64,000 bases of DNA, taken from contig OZ014418.1 of NCBI GenBank assembly GCA_963965975.1, forward strand, positions 6,708,775 through 6,772,774, in the 5' to 3' direction. Positions 11,163 to 21,700 of this stretch are shown piece after piece. Origin of the DNA: Xestospongia bergquistia. Lineage: Eukaryota > Porifera > Demospongiae > Haplosclerida > Petrosiidae. Below the pieces are notes generated by a model that did no database searches, was not told where the DNA came from, and saw only the letters and a program-made list of their open reading frames with translations. The translations under genes were made by a program, and so were the position numbers. Positions within the stretch are counted from its first letter, which is position 1, and every line of letters starts with the position of its first letter.

Positions 11163-12122
11163 ATGGCTATCTTCTTCTTAGTAGTAATGTTACTAACACC
11201 TGATATTACTAGTGTAGGACAGGGATACTCTCACTGTATGGCTGACTGTGACATGGGACAATATGGACCCTCTCTATATGAACAATACTGCTGTCAAATT
11301 GGTAACTATGGAAACATATTACGTTTGGAAGAAAAGAGAAGGAAAAATATAATTTTCTGTCCACCTACACGACCTAAGTCATGTCCAGGTAACCTCAACT
11401 ATATAGTGTGATATTAATTTCATTATATGGTATAGTTATTGTAGCTCTACTAGACTGTAAGTCCTGGTATGAGGCAGGTAATACTACCAGTGGTGTGTAT
11501 CTTATCAATCCTGATGGAGGGACTCCGTTTGAGGTTAGCTGTAGTACAAGTATTTTCATATTTTTTGCCTCTATAGGCCTATTGTGACATGGAGACTGAT
11601 GGTGGCGGATGGACTGTCTTTCAAAGAAGAATGGATGGCTCTGTTGACTTCTATCTCAACTGGACTGATTATGTTCATGGTTTTGGAAATACCTCAGAAG
11701 AATTTTGGCTAGGACTTAGTAAAATCCATCGTTTAGCTAATGGGAGTGTATCTACACAACTAAGAGTTGATATGAGAGATAAAGATGGTAACACTGCATA
11801 TGCCAGTTACTCTACCTTTTATATAGGTGGTTCTACCACTGATTATACTCTCCAGGCTTCTTCATATAGTGGCAATGCTGGAGACTCCTTTTCCAGCCAT
11901 AGTAATTATAAATTTAGCACTAAAGACAACAATAACAGTGGAGGATACGGCAACCCTGCAGTCAGTTGGACTGGAGCTTGGTGGTACATTGGTGGAGGTC
12001 ATAACTGCAACCTTAATGGTCGCTATGGTGATGATACATTTGGCAAAGGTATTAATTGGTCAACCTGGAAAGGAGTTAGTTATTCTTTGCCATTTGTTGA
12101 GATGAAATTACGCCGACAATGA
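11163..12122 (+). CDS. Fibrinogen-related secreted protein, type II
   Basis: Three exons: 11163..11388, 11436..11533, 11577..12122; 289 aa. Exon 1 differs from type I: the signal peptide MAIFFLVVMLLTPDITSVGQ is followed by a Cys-rich segment (SHCMADC, YCCQIGNYG, PPTRPKSCPG) that I do not recognise. Exon 2 (LLDCKSWYEAGNTTSGVYLI, DGGTPFE) is the canonical start of a fibrinogen domain. Exon 3 is homologous to the type I fibrinogen exon. The second half is the most divergent in the array: DNNNSGGYGNPAVSW replaces the DNDND motif, GGGHNCNLNG replaces the paired-Cys CHWANLNG, and only one Cys remains. Calcium binding may be altered. It is the only type II gene in this first array. Confidence 0.86.
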
Positions 12123-12732
12123 AAGATCTTCAAAGTTTAAGAGTCATGGACTAACCTCCTTTTTTAAAACACTGTATATGTATTACTATGATTTTGAAAA
12201 TAAAAATTAACTTTGTGTGAAATGCAATCAAAGTGGTATTGACATAACAGTTAACACATTTTAACTTCCATATAAAGATAGTTAACCTGAGGTCACTGCA
12301 TAAAAGGTCATGGCATCATTATGACATTGCCATAATGTTACAATAAAACTTCCAATATATGGACATCTCACTACAACAAACGATTAGTCTGGAATGGACT
12401 GGCCTTCCAATAAGATCAATGCAACTGCATCCTCTGAACTGCAGACACCACTTTTTTGCAAACAACAGACACTTCTGAGTCTGGAAATTACTAATACATG
12501 GAATCTTACAATTACCTCTTATAACAGACATTAAGTGTGGCTAAGCGATTGTTAGTCTTTAATTTTTTGCTTGAATTTTTTTTATTTAAAGCAGTCCACT
12601 ACACTTTAGGTCTTCTATAATCACTTCCAATATCATGAGGTAGGTTTCAAGGCCATAGAAAAGGTAAACACAAAGAATTTCTATATCATAGGATATTCTA
12701 TAAGGAAAAAGTGATTCGTTTATAACCTAAAA
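12123..12732. other. Spacer, no gene seen
   Basis: AT-rich non-coding sequence between a type II gene and a fibrinogen fragment. The frame on the - strand at 12319-12531 has no recognisable protein. Confidence 0.5.
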
Positions 12733-13238
12733 TATGGACTGTCTTTCAAAGAAAAATGGAGGGCTCTGTTGACTTCTATCTCAACTGGACAGATTATGTT
12801 CATGGTTATGGAAACTTATCACAAGAGTATTGGCTAGGACTTAGTAAACTCCATTGCTTAGCTAATGGGAGTGCATCTACAATTGTGATATTTAATGTCC
12901 AACGTCTTTTTAAAACAACAATTCAATACACAATAATAGAAAACAGTTAATTAAATTAAACAGTTCTGTGTGTAAAACTCCTTTAGAAGTCAAAATATTG
13001 CTAGACTTTCATTGCTACAAATGGTAACAAATAGTAATCTGTATTTTTCAATGTGTACCAAGTAATTCCTTTCCCAAATGTACCATGACCATTGTATTTA
13101 CTTGTGATATCTAAGAGAATATCCAGCAGTACCATTATATCCAGATACATTGAGAGTATAATTAGTGGTAAATGTTAGAGTAACAGGCATAGAAAGTGTT
13201 ATTATCTCTATCTTTCATATCAGCTTGTAGTTTTGTAG
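12733..13238. pseudogene. FREP fibrinogen exon with its second half inverted
   Basis: From 12733 to about 12881 the + strand encodes [18 protein letters not shown] through ANGSAST. The match then stops. The continuation lies on the - strand from 13238 down to about 13005: it begins with the bases for KLQADMKD, passes TNYTLNVSGYNGTAG and FGKGITWYTLKN, and ends YLLPFVAMKV then a stop. The two halves join exactly where the exon is cut, so an inversion of the 3' half is the simplest reading. The inverted half also lacks the DNDND-to-NLNG section. The FGKGI stretch resembles the type II gene at 11163, so this is probably a decayed relative of it. Confidence 0.75.
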
Positions 13239-14111
13239 TGTTGAAAGGACTGGTCCTAACCTTATGGGAAAGGACTGGCTCAGCAAGATCAAAGTAAACC
13301 TGTGGAAAGGGCACTCCCTAGTTAACCAATACCATTAAAAGAATTCTTAGATAAGCTTCAAGTTGTTTTTAAAGATGAGCTTGGAGGTTTCCAAAGTATC
13401 AGAATTCAGCTATAGAAACACTGTGTATTTAATACTATCAGAGCATTGAGTACATTTGTAGTATGAAGTCAGATTATTAAAATAAATGTACACTAACTTT
13501 TCATAAAAACAAGCAAGTTGTTACATATTTGGAAGACCAATTTAGATGGTTCACTACTAATAATACAAAGAAACTTCTCTTCTAGCATGCAGTCAGCAAT
13601 CACTTGATTATATCGTCAGCTTTGCAATTAACATTCAATGCTATAATTAATCCCTTGATGTTCTGGCCAGCTATCTAAATTATGTGACAATGAGTAGTTG
13701 ATATAAGACAGTATATTATTGATAATGTACAAATTACATTAAAACAAGCATACATAATAGGGTTGTTAAAATGTTGAGCTCACAGAAACTGTTTTGATAA
13801 CCTTTAATGAGTAAGCACTTAGTTACTCACATGCAAGAGTAAATGTGATAAGATGCCAACAACAAAAGTCCATATGTTCCTGAGCTGAGTCATCATATAT
13901 TCTAATGTTACTACTACATCAAAGAAATGAGCTGTCTACCATCTTATCAGTCTTGAACAGGTAACATGGTGACTAAGCAGATGTTCAAACGACCTTCAAG
14001 GAAATAGGGTACAACTGGGAAGCCCCATTCTTCCTTATATAAAGGGGTGACTTAAATCTTCAAGACAAGTTATATACCACTTATCCATGAGGTGTTAACT
14101 TTAAAGAAGAG
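13239..14111. other. FREP spacer and upstream region
   Basis: No gene seen. The second half is the type I spacer with the promoter of the next copy. Confidence 0.55.
13886..14043 (+). promoter_or_regulatory. Type I FREP promoter: AP-1-like site plus TATA box
   Basis: TGAGTCA lies at 13886-13892 and TATATAAA at 14036-14043, 150 bp apart. Confidence 0.6.
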
Positions 14112-15060
14112 ATGAAACTCAACATCATTCTTTTTCTAGCTATTGCTGTCTGCAGTGTGATAGCAAACTGTCCAATAGAAGGTAAGTACATGTACAAAAA
14201 CTGTAAAATTTACAAATTTAATTTTATTGTGAATTATAATAAATTCATTTTGAACAGACAAGCTCTACAGTTGTAAAGCTAATGATGAGGAAGGACAAGA
14301 TCTCTCTTGTACTTGTAGAAAACTAAATGATGCAGGAAAATACAACTGTACTTGTTTTGCTGATGTTACTCCTGATGGAGAATATCTTGTCTTGATGCTT
14401 TGAGGAAGGGACAAAATAAAAGTGGTGTCTATTCCCTCAAACCTGACAACATGTCACCTTTTAAGGTATAATATTGTCTTTAACAAACATGATGCTTCAT
14501 CTCTATACATTGTATAGGCCTATTGTGACATGGAGACTGATGGTGGTGGATGGACAGTCTTTCAAAGAAGAATGGATGGCTCCGTTAACTTCTATCTCAA
14601 CTGGACTGATTATGTTCATGGTTTTGGTGACTTATCAGGAGAGTATTGGTTAGGACTTAGTAAACTCCATCGTTTAGCTAATGGGAGTGTATCTACAAAA
14701 CTAAGAGTTGATATGAGAGATAAGATTGGTGTAAGACAATATGCTAAGTACTCTACCTTTTACATAGGTGGTTCTACCACTGATTATACTCTCCATGTAT
14801 CTGGATATAATGGTACTGCTGGAGACTCTCTTGCATACCATAACCTCATGAAGTTTTCTACTAAAAACAATGATAATGATCAATCAAGCTATAATTGTGC
14901 TCTAACATGGACTGGTGCATGGTGGTATAAGGACTGTCATTGGGCTAATTTAAATGGTCGTTATGGCGATAATAGAAATTCTAAGGGCATTAACTGGTAT
15001 ACCTGGAAAGGTTGGGAATATTCTCTACCATTTACTGAGATGAAAGTTCGTCGAGCTTAA
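14112..15060 (+). pseudogene. FREP type I, linker exon frameshifted, fibrinogen exon intact
   Basis: Exons by homology: 14112..14181, 14258..14465, 14518..15060. Signal exon and fibrinogen exon are open and look functional. The linker exon lacks four bases at GEYL[DC]LDAL, which destroys the conserved Cys, shifts the frame and meets a stop a few codons later. All splice sites are kept. The fibrinogen exon is almost the same as 7450..7992, so the break is recent. It could be a null allele, a sequencing error, or a gene rescued by other splicing; I call it a pseudogene with moderate confidence. Confidence 0.7.
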
Positions 15061-15930
15061 TGATGAACAGTTAATTAAACACTTTATATAATTGATTTTC
15101 AGCTGACTATTTTGTGCAATTTTGAACATTGTGTTTTTTAAATAAAAAGATTGCTTTCAATTATAATAACAAGCAACTTATATATAGCACTTATAGAAAC
15201 ACTATATATTAAATGTTATTAGGGTTTTAACAACAAATTGACTACATTTCTATTATAAAATCAGATAATTAAAATAAATGCACACTAACTTTCCATAAAA
15301 TAAGTTAGTTGTTCCATATTGGGAAAACCAATTTAGAGAGTTCACTACTAATATTGCAAGAAAATTTCTTTTCCTAGCACACAGTCATGATCAGCAATGA
15401 CTTGATTGTATTGTCAGTTTTACAATTACAAAAGCATTGCTTTCACAGTAGAGACAACTTTATGCAACTAAACGATTTTACCATTTTGTTTCAGCTGTGT
15501 GTATACAACTATCTTATCAACACATTCAGCTCTATATTAGCATTAGCAAATAAATATATCTTAAGCCAGTATCTCATAAAATTTGACTATGTACATATCT
15601 ATTTTGTTGTTCTTTAAAAATTCAAGATAGTTATGATGTATTAAAAATAATTCAGGCAATAATATTTAAATTTGACATATACAAGAAAATGAGTCAGCAA
15701 TAACAATACTGAGCTGGTTATTCTAGATCTGAACAATATGCAACTATAAACATCTGACATGTCATCAAGTCACCACTTAATTTACAATCCGTATATAAGA
15801 TAAAAGTATGACTTAGCAGATTTAAAAATGATGGATTATCTCGCACTGTGAGAGTCCATCCTAAAGATAAGATCGAGTGTCTCAAACAAACCACATTATC
15901 CTTTAAAGTGCCAATTTAATTCTTCATAAA
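15061..15930. other. FREP spacer, copy of 7993-8860
   Basis: No gene seen; the second copy of a segmental duplication. Confidence 0.6.
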
Positions 15931-16014
15931 ATGAAAGTGAAAGAAGCATAATTCTTCTAGCTACTGCTGTTTGCATTTGTAGTGTGACAGTTAATTGTTC
16001 AACAGATACAAAAA
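15931..16014 (+). pseudogene. Decayed FREP signal-peptide exon, second copy
   Basis: Close copy of the decayed exon at 8861-8946 with the same early stop after six codons, so the exon was already broken before the block was duplicated. Confidence 0.6.
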
Positions 16015-16526
16015 GTATAGTGACTTAAAGTATTGCTTTGTGCATTATTGTATGCTAGGAAATTACCACTCCTAGCATTCAATCCAGTATTCAATACTAC
16101 AATAAATTCTTTGATCCTCTGGTTAGCGCTATCAACAATATATGACAACAAGAACTTGCCATTCATTCCATACATAATTAAGATTTATAAAATACAATTA
16201 GGTATTAACCTTTAACCTATAAGAAAATGAGTCAGCTACAATAATACTGAGCTGGTTACTCTAGAGGAAACAATTACAACTATAAACAAGTTGTTGCTGA
16301 TAAAACCAAGCTGAGTCATCATATATTCTATTGTTACTACTATATCAAATCTCTGCCATCATGTCTGTATTGAACAGGTGACATGGTGACTAAGCAGATG
16401 TTCAGATGAACCTCAAGGAAATAGGGTACAACTTGCAAGCCCGAATCTTATATAAAGGGATCACTAAAGCTTTCAGACAGGTTGTATATACAACTTATTC
16501 CTTGAGGTGTTAATTTTAAAGAAGAG
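16015..16526. other. FREP spacer and upstream region
   Basis: No gene seen; contains the promoter of the next gene. Confidence 0.55.
16312..16456 (+). promoter_or_regulatory. Type I FREP promoter: AP-1-like site plus TATA box
   Basis: TGAGTCA lies at 16312-16318 and TATATAAA at 16449-16456, 137 bp apart, 71 bp before the ATG at 16527. Confidence 0.6.
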
Positions 16527-17485
16527 ATGAAACTCAACATCATTCTTTTTCTAGCTATTGCTGTCTGCAGTGTGATAGCAAACTGTCCAATAGAAGGTAA
16601 AGTACATGTACAAAAACTGTACAATTTACAAATTTAGTTCCTATTGCAAATTATAATAAATTCATTTTATACAGACCCTTTCTACAGTTGTAAAGCTAAT
16701 GATGAGGAAGGACAAGATCTCTCTTGTACTTGCAGAGAACTGACTAAAACAGGAAAATACAACTGTACTTGTTTTGTTAATGATCCACCTACTACTCCTG
16801 AAGTACATTATCTGGACTGTCTTGATGCTCAGAGGAAGGGACAAAATAAAAGTGGTATCTATTCCCTCAAACCTGACAACATGTCACCTTTTGTGGTATA
16901 AAACTGTCTTTAAAGATTTGATATCTATACATTGTATAGGCTTATTGTGACATGGAGACTGATGGTGGTGGATGGACTGTCTTTCAAAGAAGAATGGATG
17001 GCTCTGTTGACTTCTATCTCAACTGGACTGATTATGTTCATGGTTTTGGAAACTTATCAGGAGAATATTGGCTAGGACTTAGTAAACTTCATCGTTTAGC
17101 TAATGGGAGTGTATCTACACAGCTACGAGTTGATATGAGAGATAAAAATAGTAACAGTGCATATGCCAGTTACTCTACCTTTTACATAGGTGATTCTACC
17201 ACTGATTATACTCTCCATATATCTGGATATAGTGGTTCTGCTGGAGACTCTCTTGCCTATCATAATGGTAGAAAATTTTCTACAAAAGACAATGACAATG
17301 ATGGCTATGGTGGTAATTGTGCAGTCATATATGGTGCATGGTGGAATTATAACTGTCACTATTCTAATTTAAATGGTCGCTATGGTGATGACAGAAATCA
17401 TTATGGAATAAATTGGCAGACCTGGAGAGGTTGGTATTACTCTTTACCATTTACAGAAATGAAAGTTCGTCGTGTCAAGATTTAA
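16527..17485 (+). CDS. Fibrinogen-related secreted protein, type I
   Basis: Three exons: 16527..16596, 16675..16895, 16940..17485; 278 aa. The signal peptide is MKLNIILFLAIAVCSVIA. The linker is the long form (NDPPTTPEVHYLDC) shared with the gene at 3379. The exon 2 donor reads GTG|gtataa rather than AAG|gtacaa, but the phase holds. The fibrinogen exon has DNDND, GGNCAVI and an unusual GAWWNYNCHYSNLNG, where an Asn replaces the Tyr after WW. It ends VRRVKI, two residues beyond most relatives. This is the last gene of the first array. Confidence 0.87.
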
Positions 17486-18785
17486 TAATTCATTTAGTCT
17501 AGTGGTATTGCTGTCTAGTCTAGTAATAGCAGTATATTAGTACAAAGGAGATTTTGTTATAATAGTTTCTGTTGTTACCATTTAATATTTGAATTTGTTG
17601 TTTTAATAAAATACAATATGTTCAGTTGATAACAACATTGAGAGTTACTGTATATAATTGAAACAAGAATACAATTAGACATTAAACTATACTAAGATTA
17701 TTTTGATGGTAATTGTGTTGCTGTAAATTTTTACTAATTAAGGGTTTGCAATATTTAAAGGTAGGAGAGTTTAATGAAGTTGGTTGCTAAGAACAGTTAC
17801 AAAATGCTGATGATGTAATACAAAGTTTGTCCATATTCAAACTATTCATATGATGCATAAGAAAAAACAATTCACATTTATAATATATCATCATTATAAC
17901 ATCTAAACAGTGAGATGAAATGAGAATTTACATAACTTCTGTAATTTCTGAATTGTGGCACAGTTTGGTCATGAATATATAATATATTATAATTATTATG
18001 ACACTTATAGTACTATAATATATATCAAATAAGTTGATTACTCACTATAGACTACTGAAAGCAAATCCTGTAATGCCAAAGTGTTTCCTTAATAAAATAA
18101 CATCAAGTTACTAAAACATCAAAGAAATTGTTTACCAGCTATTTTGTCATAAATGTCACATGACATTGCTATGGTAATTGTTACTATGGTGATAAACATG
18201 CATTTTCATCAGTTTACACATACATGTCCATGTACCAATAGAACAAGGGGATTACTATAATAATAATTTTAAATTGTATAATGCAACATTGAGAGCAATA
18301 ATGCTAATGTCAAGGACCTATATTAAGGAATCTTTTAAATTTTTAGAAAAAATTCCTGAATACAAGCAATATACACTTTGAAATTTTCATGGAGTTAGCT
18401 ATATTGGTCCTCGTTAAGTGACATTAATATTACTGCTCTCAATTGTTGTATTAAATTTAAAAAGTATTATAATAATATCCCTTGCTCTATTGGTATATGT
18501 ATGAACACAAAAGGACATTAATATCTGATATTACATAGCATATACACTTCAATATAAGTGGATAATTTACAGAGTAAAATAGATGAACTTAAAGTTTAAA
18601 CATTGACAACGTCTGCTACAAATTTGAAATAGTTAAAGCTATAAATGGTTTTCTTCCAAATAATGTATTATTAGTATTATTTTTAATTTTTATTAAACAT
18701 TAGAATGATAACATACTAATTACAATAATCATGAGTACTAAAATTAAAGTGTGATAGCAAAGACAAATACATGATCTTATTCTAG
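17486..18785. other. Spacer between FREP array and VRK kinase
   Basis: 1.3 kb without a gene. It holds one fold-back element at about 18,222-18,515; the rest is AT-rich with no recognised feature. Confidence 0.6.
18222..18515. mobile_element. Fold-back MITE-like element
   Basis: Two arms of roughly 90 bp face each other. The left arm reads TACCAATAGAACAAGGGG onward and contains ATTGAGAGCAATAATGCTAA. The right arm, read on the - strand, has TACCAATAGAGCAAGGGA and ATTGAGAGCAGTAATATTAA. About 100 bp separates them and no open frame is inside. I could not define a target-site duplication, so the ends are approximate. Confidence 0.6.
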
Positions 18786-21700
18786 TCAGTCATCTTGAGC
18801 ATTTTTCTGAAGAAAAATAATAAAAAACAATAACAAATTGTCGTTAATTAAATATACAGAATTAACATTAGTGTTACTGGACAAACCTTTTGTTTTTTCT
18901 TAGCTGCAAGTGATCCAAATGTTTCACCATTGTAACCAAGTTCAGGAGGATAATGACCTTGAGGAATAATATCAGAGCCATCTACTTGATTCGAAGTACC
19001 AGAAACAGCCTTCCTTTTTCTTCCTTGAGAAGGATTATTAGACTGAAGCCCAGGAATTATGGTAGAATTAGTTTCTTGGTCTGAGACTGGAGTATCTCTG
19101 CTCTTGGAATTAGTTCGTTGGAGTCCAGGAATAATGTCAGAGCCACTTGAGAGCTCTTTGTTGCTGGAATAACTACCACTTGATGACTGAAGCCCAGGTA
19201 TTATGGTAGAACCAGTTTCTTGGTTTGAGACTGGAGTATCTCTGCTCTCGGAATTAGTTCGTTGGAGTCCAGGAATAATGTCAGAGCCACTTGAGAGCTC
19301 TTTGTTGCTGGAATAACTACCATTTGATGATGAATGATGCCCAGGAATTCTGGTAGAACCAGTTTCTTGGTCTGAGATTGGAGTACCTTTGCTGTTGGAA
19401 TTAGTTCGTTGGAGTCCAGGAATAATGTCAGAGCCACTTGAGGGCTCTTTCTTGTTGGAACAACTATCACTTGATGATGACTGAAGCCCAGGAATAATGG
19501 TAGAACTGGTTTCTGAGACTAGAGTACCTTTGTTGTTGGAATTAGTTCGTTGGATTCCAGGAATAATATCAGAGCCACTAGCATTATCTGAGAGTTCTTT
19601 CTTTTTAGAACGAGTTCCATTAGATGATGACTGAATTCCAGGAATGATGGTAGAACCTATTTCTTGGTCTGAGACTGGAGTACCTTTGCTGTTGGAATTA
19701 GTTCGTTGGAGTCCAGGAATAATGTCAGAGCCACTTGAGGGCTCTTTCTTGTTGGAACAACTATCACTTGATGACTGAAGCCCAGGAATAATGGTAGAAC
19801 TGGTTTCTGAGACTAGAGTACCTTTGCTGTTGGAATTACTTCGTTGGATTCCAGGAATAATATCAGAGCCACTAGCATTATCTGAGAGTTCTTTCTTTTT
19901 AGAACAAGTTCCATTAGATGATGACTGAAGTCCAGGAATGATGGTAGAACCAATTTCTTGGTTCAAATCAGATTTGCCATGTTGACATAGTGAATCAGTC
20001 TCCTGAAATTCAGAAATAATGTCAGAAGGAATCCCTTCACCTGAAACCTCTTTGTGTTTACCATCAGATGATGACTGTACTTCAAGGATAATAATATCAG
20101 AATCATCCTCCTTTCTGTCATCATCAACATCATTTGATGAGACATCTAGTTCAATAGGACCATCCACTTGATTAACAGCAACTGCCTTTCTTTTCCTGGT
20201 CTTTTCTACTTTTTTCTTTACAGGTACTCTGCCTTTCTTCTTAGGACTAGGAGATGATTTAGGTTGTATTTTCTTTCCTTTAGGGGATATTGCTTTTTTA
20301 GGAGGTATTTTTACAGTTTTTTTAGTCTTAAGACTAGGAGATTGTGGTGATAAAGTCTCTCGTTTACTGGCCAGTCTACTGGATTGCCTTACAGGTGAAA
20401 CTATTTTTGCTTTATTTCTAGAAGACACTCGTCCTTTCTTTGGAGGACTTGAAATACCTTGTATTTGTGGTGGTTCAGGGGAAGAATCCACTTCAATTGG
20501 TTTTGTTTTTATAGCCTCAGGTTGCCTCTGATATAAAGAAAAGCAATGATGAAGCAGAATGCAAAATCACATTGGCATTGACGCAGTTTTAAAATAATTA
20601 TGCCATTTTTAACTGCACAGTTTTAAATCTTAAATTTTTACTTTAATATAAGTTTATTATACTCACCTTTCTTTTTCTGGGACTAGTTACTTTTTTGACT
20701 TCCTCGATCCAATCTATTCCTACTTCATCATCTTTCATACCCATGTCACTGAGCTCTTTTACAAACAGTCTCTTTAGATCATTATACTTTGGTTTTTCCT
20801 CATAACTCAATTTGTATACAATTTCCATATATTTCTGAAGACAAACTGGGACAGATTGAGCTTTAAAACATGCTTTCATAAGATCCTTGATGTTAGATTC
20901 TTTGTATCTAGAGTAAAGGTATACTAGTATAAAGTTGTTGTTATAATATTTTTTATACTTTTTCTTTAAAGTAGCTACTTTTGGTTTATCTTCCAGACAA
21001 TCTTCCCAAGGCAAACGTCCACATGCCCACTGCAATAAACAATATCCAAGAATCTCCAGATCACCTCGACGAGATGGGTCTATGAGAGAGAAAATGCAAT
21101 GTATAAGTAGTAATTGAATAAGATAATTTTTTTAGTTTTTTTGAATAATTATTTCATAAAAGGTTATATTTTATCATACTTGCTCCATCATGTGCATCAA
21201 TAGAAGTGAACTCAATTGTGCCATCATGACATCGTCGTGGATCTGGTTTATACTCCTTGTGTTGGCCATCAGGACAATACCGATATGCCAGACCATAATC
21301 GACCAAATATACCTATAGAGCAATGGTTAAAAAAATAGTTCATTACATCATCCATGTAATTTCTATGTTAATATAAAAATTGATGTGAGTTAACCTTGTG
21401 TTTGTTGGATGGTTCATATCCAATAAGTAGGTTAGATCCTTTGACGTCAGCATGGACATACTCAGACTCATGAAGATATTCTAAAGCTTCCAACTTGAGG
21501 AGAAAAAAATAATACTCATCATCTGTTTATCAATGGGTTATCTTATTTACATATCAGTCTGCAGACAGCTGTTAGCCATCCATCCATCCAAACATCTACA
21601 TATTCATTCTTCTTACGAGTCTTAGTGCTAGATAACAGACTGTCTTAATTCCAAACTGGCGTCCAGCATTACAAAACAGTTTCTCAATATCTTCTCCAAA

